Assembly (NCBI GenBank): GCA_030446435.1
Contig: JASURT010000002.1
Span: forward strand, 1-48,844
Source of the DNA: Candidatus Ozemibacter sp.
Lineage (GTDB): Bacteria > Muiribacteriota > Ozemobacteria > Ozemobacterales > Ozemobacteraceae
Direction of reading: 5' to 3'
DNA length: 48,844 nucleotides
Shown: positions 42,878-48,844 of the stretch, piece by piece
Layout: every line of letters starts with the position of its first letter
How positions within the stretch are numbered: position 1 is the stretch's first letter
Position numbers and translations under genes: made by a program
Notes under the pieces: model-generated
What the model was told of the DNA's origin: nothing
Seen by the model: the letters and a program-made list of their open reading frames with translations, nothing else
Databases searched by the model: none

Positions 42878-43705
42878 ATGACTCGAAAATTTGCGGGAAA
42901 AGTGATTCTTATTCTGGCTGCCGTAATTTTGCTGCCGATGGCGGCAATGGCTTTGTACATACCGAATCCAGAGCAGATAAAAGTTGATGGTCTGGTTAGC
43001 TTTGGTGAAGATGGCGCGGCATGGCTGAGTTGGAATGGCCATGAAATGCTGGTTACTTCAGGTTACATGATCGGAACGGATCTGCGCGTCGTTGCAGTCA
43101 GGCACGATAGTGTGGTGGTTTATCAGCCCGAATCAAGGCAGTATCAGGTTCTTATTCCTGACAGTGCGCTGGCCTGGAAAGACAGAAACGACGTAATCTG
43201 GACTCAGGGTATGCCCATATGGAAAATTACGCGAATGGTCGCGCTTGCTTATCGCAAGGATTACATCTGTCATTCAACCACCACAACTCAGAACATCGTC
43301 AGAAGACATGTGCGCAACATGCCGTCGATGATGGAGCTCGTGGTTTCACCCAATCACCGTTATTATGGCAAAGACGGAATTATCTATGTTTCACCGGTTC
43401 ACATTCAGGGAACAGGCTGGAAGCATCTTATGGACAGAATACAAAAGTATCGCAGCAGAACTCTCGGAGAATGGTTTCCGGTTCTCGATGAAAAGAGTAC
43501 AATTATAAGTGATGGCAGACCGCTCGATCAGATTTTGCAGAAAATCGCCTTCAGAACCGGTGTCGCCATTCACTGGGACCGCCCGACCATGGTGCCTTTG
43601 TATTGCTCTTTAAGAGATCGCCCATGGCACGAAATTCTTGAAAACATCGTGGTTTTCAATGGTTTTGAACTTATACCAACCCAGAAAGGTCTGGTGATCA
43701 GATAG
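42878..43705 (+). CDS. Exported protein with a C-terminal STN/secretin-N-like domain
   Basis: A 275-residue protein with a signal peptide (residues 1-26). The region 35-105 is beta-rich and PilP-like in outline (IPNPEQIKVDGLVSFGEDG). The C-terminal 60 residues look like the STN/secretin N0 domain: LDQILQKIAFRTGVAIHWD, a spacer, and WHEILENIVVFNGFELIP. Such domains often touch a secretin or a TonB-linked pore, so a pilus or secretion role is possible. The start of the next gene is 2 bases after the stop. Confidence 0.6.
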   Translation: MTRKFAGKVILILAAVILLPMAAMALYIPNPEQIKVDGLVSFGEDGAAWLSWNGHEMLVTSGYMIGTDLRVVAVRHDSVVVYQPESRQYQVLIPDSALAWKDRNDVIWTQGMPIWKITRMVALAYRKDYICHSTTTTQNIVRRHVRNMPSMMELVVSPNHRYYGKDGIIYVSPVHIQGTGWKHLMDRIQKYRSRTLGEWFPVLDEKSTIISDGRPLDQILQKIAFRTGVAIHWDRPTMVPLYCSLRDRPWHEILENIVVFNGFELIPTQKGLVIR

Positions 43706-43706
43706 A

Positions 43707-44603
43707 ATGAAAAAACTGCTAGTTACAATGGTTGTTTTGCTCGGGTTCGCATCAGGGCTCGGGGCAAAAACCGTTGAACTTGAAGTTTTTCGTGACTGGC
43801 GTGGCAGTAACTGCACCTATAAGTCCAGTCGCCCTTTTTTCACGATTACCGATATTTATGATCTCGAAAGATTCTGGCAGAAAGCTGATGCTGACGAATC
43901 GATGCCAAACATTGACTTCGACCGCTATATGCTTCTGGTCTGGAACCCAGGCCCGTCATTGTTTGACCATCATCCCGTAAAGGTCGATCGTTTCATTTAT
44001 AAAGACGGCCGTTTCGTTGTAATTATGGATTATGAGCTGAAAAACACCGGCGGTCAGTGGCGGCGCCCGTTCGTGGCAACAATGCTACCTAAAATAAAAA
44101 AGGGCGATATTTTCATCATGCAGAAAGAATCTGCCGGTTACGGCAGAATCAAATGGAAGCATGTCTACACCCTCTGGGACATGAGCCCTGGGCGAAATAT
44201 GCCGTTTGAAGTGGTTAAAATGGATGAGCCGGTTAAGAAACCGGCTTTCATCGACCCTTCCAAACATCCGAAAGATATTCCCGTCGTTACCTCTGCTTCG
44301 GTAAAACCTGCCGAAACTGCAGGCAAAACAGAAACCACCGGTTCAGAAATAGCATCGACCAAAGGCTCGACCGCAACGTCGTCAGGTTTTTCTGATTTTA
44401 CCTCGGGTTCATCGGTCTCAAAGACCTCGGTTGCAAAATCTTCAGAGAGCAAAAAGCAGGCAGACGAGGATTTTTTTCCTGACTTTAATTCTTCTTCAGG
44501 CAAATCAGCTGCTAAAACTGAAAAAAAAGCGGCTTCACCGGTTAAAGCAACCGGATTTGATGAAGATCCGCTGTTTGGTGAAGAATTCGATATTAATTTT
44601 TAG
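43707..44603 (+). CDS. Exported PrcB-like protein with low-complexity C-terminus
   Basis: A 298-residue protein with a signal peptide (about residues 1-20). The region about 40-140 resembles the PrcB type (ITDIYDLERFW... IDFDRYMLLVW), but the glycine-rich end of PrcB is not clear. The last 110 residues are Ser/Lys/Ala-rich, with Asp/Glu/Phe clusters (DEDFFPDF, DEDPLFGEEFDINF) at the end. The function is unknown. Confidence 0.5.
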   Translation: MKKLLVTMVVLLGFASGLGAKTVELEVFRDWRGSNCTYKSSRPFFTITDIYDLERFWQKADADESMPNIDFDRYMLLVWNPGPSLFDHHPVKVDRFIYKDGRFVVIMDYELKNTGGQWRRPFVATMLPKIKKGDIFIMQKESAGYGRIKWKHVYTLWDMSPGRNMPFEVVKMDEPVKKPAFIDPSKHPKDIPVVTSASVKPAETAGKTETTGSEIASTKGSTATSSGFSDFTSGSSVSKTSVAKSSESKKQADEDFFPDFNSSSGKSAAKTEKKAASPVKATGFDEDPLFGEEFDINF

Positions 44604-44613
44604 GTAAGGATTT

Positions 44614-45138
44614 ATGATTCACGCATATACAGGCGATGGAAAAGGCAAAACGACCGCCGCGATTGGCTTGTTGATTCGGGCTTTTGGTGCGGGTAAAAAG
44701 GTTGGAATTATTTTTTTCGACAAGGGTAGTGAAACATACCGCCACAATGAGTTGACGGTGCTTGACCGCCTGGGAATTGAATACCAGGTTACTGGTCTTG
44801 AAAGAATGAAGCCCGACGGCACTTTTCGTTTCGGTGTTCTTGAAGAAGACCGGCAGGAAGCAAAGCGCGGCCTCGAGCTGGCAGAAAAATACATTAAAGA
44901 AGCTCGTTTTGATCTACTTGTTCTTGATGAAGCCCTGACCAGCTACTCGGTAAACCTTATCAGTAAAGAATCATTGCTTGAGCTGATTGCTGCCGCACCT
45001 GAAGAAATCGAGCTGGTTTTAACCGGCCGCTGTAAAGATAAAGAAATGCTCGAACACGCTGATCTGGTTACGAAAATGAGCAAGCACAAGCATTATTTCG
45101 ACCGGGGCGTAAAAGCACGCCCCGGAATAGAATACTGA
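44614..45138 (+). CDS. cobO: Cob(I)yrinic acid a,c-diamide adenosyltransferase
   Basis: A 174-residue P-loop enzyme of the CobO/BtuR family. Recognised by the N-terminal YTGDGKGKTTAAIGL (Walker A) and FDLLVLDEAL (Walker B), plus LVLTGRC near residue 135. It attaches the 5'-deoxyadenosyl group to cobalamin or its precursors. AAGGA precedes the ATG. It may be part of a B12 salvage step; no other B12 synthesis genes are next to it. Confidence 0.88.
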   Translation: MIHAYTGDGKGKTTAAIGLLIRAFGAGKKVGIIFFDKGSETYRHNELTVLDRLGIEYQVTGLERMKPDGTFRFGVLEEDRQEAKRGLELAEKYIKEARFDLLVLDEALTSYSVNLISKESLLELIAAAPEEIELVLTGRCKDKEMLEHADLVTKMSKHKHYFDRGVKARPGIEY

Positions 45139-45852
45139 TCAGACTATGGTTTCAGAAACTGCGCTGATCTGATTCTGGCGCAGTTTAATGATTGTGCCGG
45201 GGTGGTGGTAGCCGTTAACCACAGCACAGGGGTAAACCCGACAGTTCGCGCCGAGAATTGTGCCGGGGTTGGTAACGGAATTACAGCCCAGCAAGCAGTT
45301 GTCGCCAAGAATTGCCCCGAATTTTCTTACGCAGGTATCGACAACGTGCTCGTCAATTCTTGTCTTTACACTTGTTCCATCATTTTTCAGATTTGACAGT
45401 TTGGTGCCGGCGCCAAGATTTACGCCGGTGCCGAGAATAGAATCACCGACATAATTGAAATGAGGGGCTTTTGCGCCCGGCAGCATGATCGATCTGACGA
45501 TTTCAGTGCAATGACCAACCACCGAATTGTTGCCGATGATTACGTTGCCGCGCACATATGCGCAATGCCTGATTTCGACGTTTTCGCCAATAATGGTCGG
45601 TCCGCAGATCAAAGCGCCAGGGTGAACAACCGAGCCTTTACCTATGTAAATATCGTTTCCGACCAGAATTGCGCCTTCTTCAACTTTACCGAGAATCTCG
45701 GGTTTTACCCGTGGGCCGACAAAGCCTTTCTGAATTCGCTTCAGAATATCCCAGACGTTTTCAAGGCTGTCAAAGCCTTCAAGTTCTTTGGCAAAAAGTT
45801 CCGGGCAGGGAAATTCAGAAATCTTGCTGAAAAATTTATCAAGTTCAAGCAT
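45139..45852 (-). CDS. Left-handed beta-helix acyltransferase-like protein (GlmU C-terminal type)
   Basis: A 237-residue protein. From residue 60 on it shows the hexapeptide repeat pattern of the left-handed beta-helix: IYIGKGSVVHPGALI, CGPTIIGENVEIRHCAYV, NVIIGNNSVVGHCTEI. It resembles the C-terminal part of GlmU or related nucleotide-sugar enzymes but lacks the N-terminal nucleotidyltransferase. The substrate is not known. AGGAG precedes the ATG. It ends next to cobO (convergent, adjacent stops). Confidence 0.78.
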   Translation of the reverse strand: MLELDKFFSKISEFPCPELFAKELEGFDSLENVWDILKRIQKGFVGPRVKPEILGKVEEGAILVGNDIYIGKGSVVHPGALICGPTIIGENVEIRHCAYVRGNVIIGNNSVVGHCTEIVRSIMLPGAKAPHFNYVGDSILGTGVNLGAGTKLSNLKNDGTSVKTRIDEHVVDTCVRKFGAILGDNCLLGCNSVTNPGTILGANCRVYPCAVVNGYHHPGTIIKLRQNQISAVSETIV

Positions 45853-45905
45853 TGTTAATCTCCTGTGTTTTGCTCTGAATTATAAACCTCAGGGCACGGT
45901 CGAGG

Positions 45906-46775
45906 TCAAGTTTTCTTATGCAGTGCAAGGCATGCTGGACTTAAAATGCATCTTTTGCACAGCTGCTGGTCTTTGCCGTGGGTGCATTCGCCGGCAATAC
46001 CGAGGTGGCAAAGAGAAAAATCGTATTTAATCGGGTCTTCGGCATCGAATTTGCGCAAATTTTCGCTGATTTCTTCAGCAGTTTTCCAGTCATCGCTTTT
46101 TCTCGTGGTTAAGCCAAGATTGCGCGATATTCGGCTGATATGACGGTCGAGCGGAATCAGAAGCTTTGCCGGTGAAACTTCTGCCCAGAGATTCATATCG
46201 ACGCCATCGTTCTTTCTTACCATCCAGCGCAGAAACATATGCCAGCGCTTGGCACAACCGCCCGAGTCAGGGTCGGGAAGCAGATGTCGCAGGCCTCTGG
46301 GAACGGGGTTCAAATAAGTTTTGCAGGCGGCGAGCAGTTCAGTGTGCAGGCGAATCAGGCCGTCTTTAATCGATTCTTCAGGCAGGTAGCCGCTTAAAAA
46401 TAATTCTTTCAAAGAACCGAATCTGGTTATGACATCGCCGGAAGCCAGAGCAAAGGCCCGTATTTCTTCAGCGGTGCTGAGTCGGTAGGCAGGCCAGCTT
46501 TTTATGCTGATTTTGCCGGTAATCAGATCGAGGTATTGCCAGTCGCAGCTTTCCATAACTGCTTTTATTTTCTTGATGAACTGAGAAGCCGATCCATAGG
46601 CGAGCATAGCCGAAAAAAGAGCTACCGCTTCGGTTTCGAAGACAGGCCGACCCTGCTCAAAAAACCATCTGGGAAATTGAACAGGGTCGGCTTTGGTTCG
46701 CGCAGCCGGAGGAAAATCAACCAGAACCTTTTCTAGAAGCGGTTTAAGGTCGACTTTTCTCCGGGCGTTTGTCAT
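45906..46775 (-). CDS. TIGR02757 (DUF2400) family protein
   Basis: A 289-residue protein with the family phrases GGCAKRWHMFLRWMVRKND, LLIPLDRHISRISRNLGLTTR, and KYDFSLCHLG. The C-terminal Cys set (CTHGKDQQLCKRCILSPAC) could hold an iron-sulfur cluster, as in DNA glycosylase-like HhH proteins, to which the family is distantly similar. Function is not established. It starts 2 bases after the stop of the kinase gene. Confidence 0.82.
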   Translation of the reverse strand: MTNARRKVDLKPLLEKVLVDFPPAARTKADPVQFPRWFFEQGRPVFETEAVALFSAMLAYGSASQFIKKIKAVMESCDWQYLDLITGKISIKSWPAYRLSTAEEIRAFALASGDVITRFGSLKELFLSGYLPEESIKDGLIRLHTELLAACKTYLNPVPRGLRHLLPDPDSGGCAKRWHMFLRWMVRKNDGVDMNLWAEVSPAKLLIPLDRHISRISRNLGLTTRKSDDWKTAEEISENLRKFDAEDPIKYDFSLCHLGIAGECTHGKDQQLCKRCILSPACLALHKKT

Positions 46776-46777
46776 TT

Positions 46778-48478
46778 TTAGTATTGGAAAGAGCTGCCGC
46801 CGATAAATTCGCGAAGAATTGAAGTCGGGGGTACTTCTTTGGGGTCGAGTGTCGAGAAGAACGACAGGGTTTTCAGAATTCTTCTTGCCATGGGGTAAGA
46901 AGAGCTTTCAGGTGGAATATCAAGGAACAGTGGCTCGGCGATGGGCCTGAGAACAGCCCATTCGTAAGGTACGGCTGAGTTGAAGACCATATCGGCACAT
47001 TCCTGGAAAGGAAAGATATTGCGCTCTTCGCCGCGCCTGACTGATTCCCAGCGGTTAATCGTGTCTTCGGCAGAATAGCCGCGGTATTTGCTGTCGCGCA
47101 CGGTTCTTCTGATCAGTCTGGTGTCAGTTGTGGCGATACGGTTGTAGTCATCGATAACCAGCTGGGTCAAAGCGCTGATGTAAATTTTAAACTTGCAGCT
47201 TGCCGGAATCGAGCTGGTAAGTTCATCATTCAGTCCATGAATGCCTTCGATGATGATAATCTGATCTTCATTTATGCGCATCGGATCAGTTTCCGTCTTA
47301 CGATGCCCGGTATGGAAATCGAATTCTGGAATTTGCACGGTATGACCTTCGAGAAGGCCTTTGAGATGTTTGTTGAACAGCTCGAGATCGAGGGCGTAAA
47401 TTGATTCGAAATCATATTCGCCGTCTTCGTCTCTGGGGGTGTGCGCTCGGTCGAGGAAATAGTTGTCGAGCGACAATGCAACCGGTCTTAGGCCATTCAC
47501 TTTAAGGTGAGTGCACAGACGTTTGCTGAAGGTAGTTTTGCCAGAGCTTGATGGTCCGGCAATAAGAACGATTCGGCACGAGGTGCGACGAGTGATCTCG
47601 TCGGCGATTTCCTGAATCTTCTTTGAATGAAGGGCTTCAGCAGTTTTAATGAAGTCAGAGATGGTTTTATCTTTGATCGTTTCATTAAGTCGCCCGACGT
47701 TGTTCACTTCAAGAATTTTGCCCCAGTTTTTGCTTTCGCGGTATGCCTGAAAGATCTTGGGCTGTCTTCTTACTTCTGAAGGCACACCTGGATCGTTGTT
47801 GTCGGGGAATAGAAGAACGAAACCCTGGGCATACTGTTTAAGGTCGAAGACTTCGAGATAGCCTGTAGATGGCACCATCGGTCCGAAATCCAGATCGATA
47901 TATTTCCAGCATGAGATGATGCCGACTTTGTCGGTGTTCAGATTTTTGAGTAATCTGGCTTTTTCCGGGTATCCTTCACGGTTCAGAAGGGCGATGGCTT
48001 CTGATCTGGTCATGGTTTTTTTGCCGAATTTCTCGTCTTTTTTCACGATTTCGAGCATTTTGGTTTTAATGTATTCAAGAATCTTTTCAGAGACCGGAAC
48101 GTCGGTGAAAAGATCGTAGTAAAAGCCGTTACCGATTGAATGATCAATTGCCAGGCGTGCATTACGATACAGTTCCATTACGGCTCTGGCCAGAACCAGT
48201 GTCAGGCTGCGGCGATAGCAGTCTCTGCCGTGTGGGGACTTGTAGTTGAGAAATTCAACTCTGCAGTCCATTTCCGGGACGAAGTCCAGGCTGTGAATGT
48301 CGTTTTGAATTTTGGCGCAGATGTAGGGTAAATCTTCCTGTTGCGGCACCTTGTCGAGAAGTTCGCTTATGGGGTGCCCATGTTCAAGCTTGTGACTTGT
48401 GCCATCGTTTATGGTGATGGTAAGCATCTCTTTTTCGTCAGATATTTCTTCAACCTTGTTTTCCTGTAGTTCTTTCAT
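46778..48478 (-). CDS. TGS/threonyl-tRNA-synthetase-like N-terminus fused to uridine kinase-like domain
   Basis: A 566-residue protein. About residues 10-75 form a TGS-like fold; residues 75-260 resemble the second additional domain of ThrRS/AlaRS (AIDHSIGNGFYYDLF). The rest (about 280-480) is a phosphoribulokinase/uridine-kinase P-loop domain with GPSSSGKTTF (Walker A) and LDNYFLDR. The ATG at 48478 has AGAGGT 5 bases upstream. A longer in-frame reading to 48562 would run through the leader hairpin and is rejected. Similar fusions are annotated as nucleoside kinases; the substrate is unknown. Confidence 0.85.
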   Translation of the reverse strand: MKELQENKVEEISDEKEMLTITINDGTSHKLEHGHPISELLDKVPQQEDLPYICAKIQNDIHSLDFVPEMDCRVEFLNYKSPHGRDCYRRSLTLVLARAVMELYRNARLAIDHSIGNGFYYDLFTDVPVSEKILEYIKTKMLEIVKKDEKFGKKTMTRSEAIALLNREGYPEKARLLKNLNTDKVGIISCWKYIDLDFGPMVPSTGYLEVFDLKQYAQGFVLLFPDNNDPGVPSEVRRQPKIFQAYRESKNWGKILEVNNVGRLNETIKDKTISDFIKTAEALHSKKIQEIADEITRRTSCRIVLIAGPSSSGKTTFSKRLCTHLKVNGLRPVALSLDNYFLDRAHTPRDEDGEYDFESIYALDLELFNKHLKGLLEGHTVQIPEFDFHTGHRKTETDPMRINEDQIIIIEGIHGLNDELTSSIPASCKFKIYISALTQLVIDDYNRIATTDTRLIRRTVRDSKYRGYSAEDTINRWESVRRGEERNIFPFQECADMVFNSAVPYEWAVLRPIAEPLFLDIPPESSSYPMARRILKTLSFFSTLDPKEVPPTSILREFIGGSSFQY

Positions 48479-48500
48479 TGTTACCTCTTGATGTATTTGC

Positions 48501-48532
48501 AAAAATAAACCCCGCAAAATGGCTGCGGGGGG
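48501..48532 (-). terminator. Terminator-like hairpin in the leader of the kinase gene
   Basis: On the minus strand CCCCGCA / TGCGGGG, loop GCCATTT-like, followed by TTTATTTTT. It lies between the promoter and the start codon, about 23 bases before the ATG, so it could act as an attenuator rather than as an end of an upstream unit. Confidence 0.65.
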
Positions 48533-48659
48533 AAAAGCGTAATGATACAACCCCTCGCTCAATGTGGCGAGAAGCAGGGCGTTAAGCCTTTTGACCCATC
48601 GTTGATAAATTTACTCAATCGTATGCTCTCTTGTGTGTCTTAAATCAGGGAAGAGAGTT

Positions 48660-48688
48660 AAAATACCACCACAGAAAAAAACTGTCAA
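48660..48688 (-). promoter_or_regulatory. Promoter for the kinase gene
   Basis: On the minus strand a perfect TTGACA (48683-48688), 17-base spacer and TATTTT (48660-48665). Transcription would start near 48653, giving a leader of about 175 bases. A 7-bp inverted repeat (48626-48632 with 48651-48657) lies at the predicted start. Confidence 0.7.
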
Positions 48689-48756
48689 GATGGCTGCTTT
48701 CCCGAAAAATAGAGACACTGTTTGCGGCAAAATCATCGGGCAGGCAATTGCGCCGC

Positions 48757-48844
48757 TTACGCAACTTCGGCGTCTCCTGACTCTGGCTTCTCAACCTTCT
48801 CATAACGCGCCGAAACCCCGACGAGTCTCCATCCCTGGAGACCG
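48757..48844 (-). CDS. Probable 3' end of a further minus-strand gene (partial)
   Basis: From the window edge an open frame of 28 codons ends in TAA at 48757-48759. The peptide GWRLVGVSARYEKVEKPESG looks like a natural protein end; the phrase WRLVGVSA faintly recalls the C-terminus of Y-family DNA polymerases. It is too short for a firm call. The gene lies upstream of the kinase promoter. Confidence 0.4.
   Translation of the reverse strand, partial: GLQGWRLVGVSARYEKVEKPESGDAEVA

Noticed and set aside
48479..48562. Longer N-terminus of the kinase-like protein from a TTG at 48562
   Set aside because: It would translate the terminator-like hairpin; the ATG at 48478 has a proper ribosome site.
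48479..48653. T-box leader for the ThrRS-like fusion
   Set aside because: The conserved T-box sequence (AGGGUGGNACCGCG type) is not seen.
48770..48844. A B12-box-like string (AGTCAGGAGAC) on the minus strand, suggesting a cobalamin riboswitch
   Set aside because: The rest of the consensus is not found, the distances are too short, and the stretch reads well as the 3' end of a protein gene (stop at 48757). A covariance search with the cobalamin family model would decide.
1..48844. CRISPR array, insertion sequence, prophage, tRNA or rRNA genes
   Set aside because: No regular direct repeats with spacers, transposase or integrase motifs, or tRNA-like folds were found when reading the gaps; a tRNAscan or Infernal run could still find something missed.

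Overview
The window reads as a compact chromosomal segment of a free-living, Gram-negative-type (diderm) bacterium. Evidence for this is a predicted outer-membrane beta-barrel protein at the left edge, an RseP-type site-2 protease, a PilT-type ATPase, a secretin-like STN domain protein and many proteins with signal peptides. Genes sit close together, many neighbours overlap by 1-17 bases, and several convergent pairs overlap at their 3' ends. No phage, insertion sequence, CRISPR array, rRNA or tRNA gene was recognised. Several large HEAT-repeat fusions recall uncultivated phyla such as Riflebacteria, but that placement is only a guess; the sequence does not fix the lineage.

Layout. 1-1.27 kb: 3' part of a proline-rich outer-membrane protein. 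1.35-5.9 kb: a three-gene sulfur operon (persulfide-dioxygenase-like/rhodanese fusion, YeeE/YedE transporter, YeeE/YedE-rhodanese fusion). 5.9-9.0 kb: acetate-transporter-family protein with an extra C-terminal domain, a HEPN-MNT pair and a secreted EndoU-like nuclease. 9.0-10.8 kb: an iron-chelate/cobalamin type ABC importer without its binding protein. 10.8-14.4 kb: RluA-type pseudouridine synthase, MazG-like hydrolase, ankyrin protein and a metallophosphoesterase. 14.4-18.0 kb: a large membrane protein, thiN and a DRR-repeat membrane protein. 18.0-25.1 kb: a translation/lipid operon on the minus strand, rpsB-tsf-pyrH-frr-ferredoxin-uppS-cdsA-rseP-cvpA-like. The 57-residue ferredoxin gene is small and easily missed, and dxr is absent from its usual place.

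25.3-32.1 kb holds the most unusual block: an HTH protein fused to a degenerate PIN-like domain, a HEAT-repeat/PilT ATPase fusion (931 aa), and, convergent to it, a HEAT-repeat/class III nucleotide cyclase fusion (about 1009 aa). Two large proteins with the same repeat scaffold but different catalytic ends (a pilus-motor ATPase and a second-messenger cyclase) sit side by side. This suggests a linked motility/surface-sensing and signalling system, which is an inference.

32.2-38.4 kb: an FmdB-type zinc ribbon protein, trmL, then a minus-strand surface-sugar operon (a protein with a signal peptide, CBS-nucleotidyltransferase, LegB-like dehydratase, NeuB/LegI-like synthase, FemAB-like transferase, methyltransferase) that looks like part of a nonulosonic (legionaminic-type) acid pathway. 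38.5-40.5 kb: DUF362 protein, small membrane protein and STAS protein under a clear promoter. 40.6-45.1 kb: oligopeptidase B-like peptidase, then STN-domain protein, PrcB-like protein and cobO. 45.1-48.8 kb: left-handed beta-helix protein, a TIGR02757-type protein, a TGS/uridine-kinase-like protein with a leader that carries a promoter and a terminator-like hairpin, and the probable 3' end of one more minus-strand gene at the edge.
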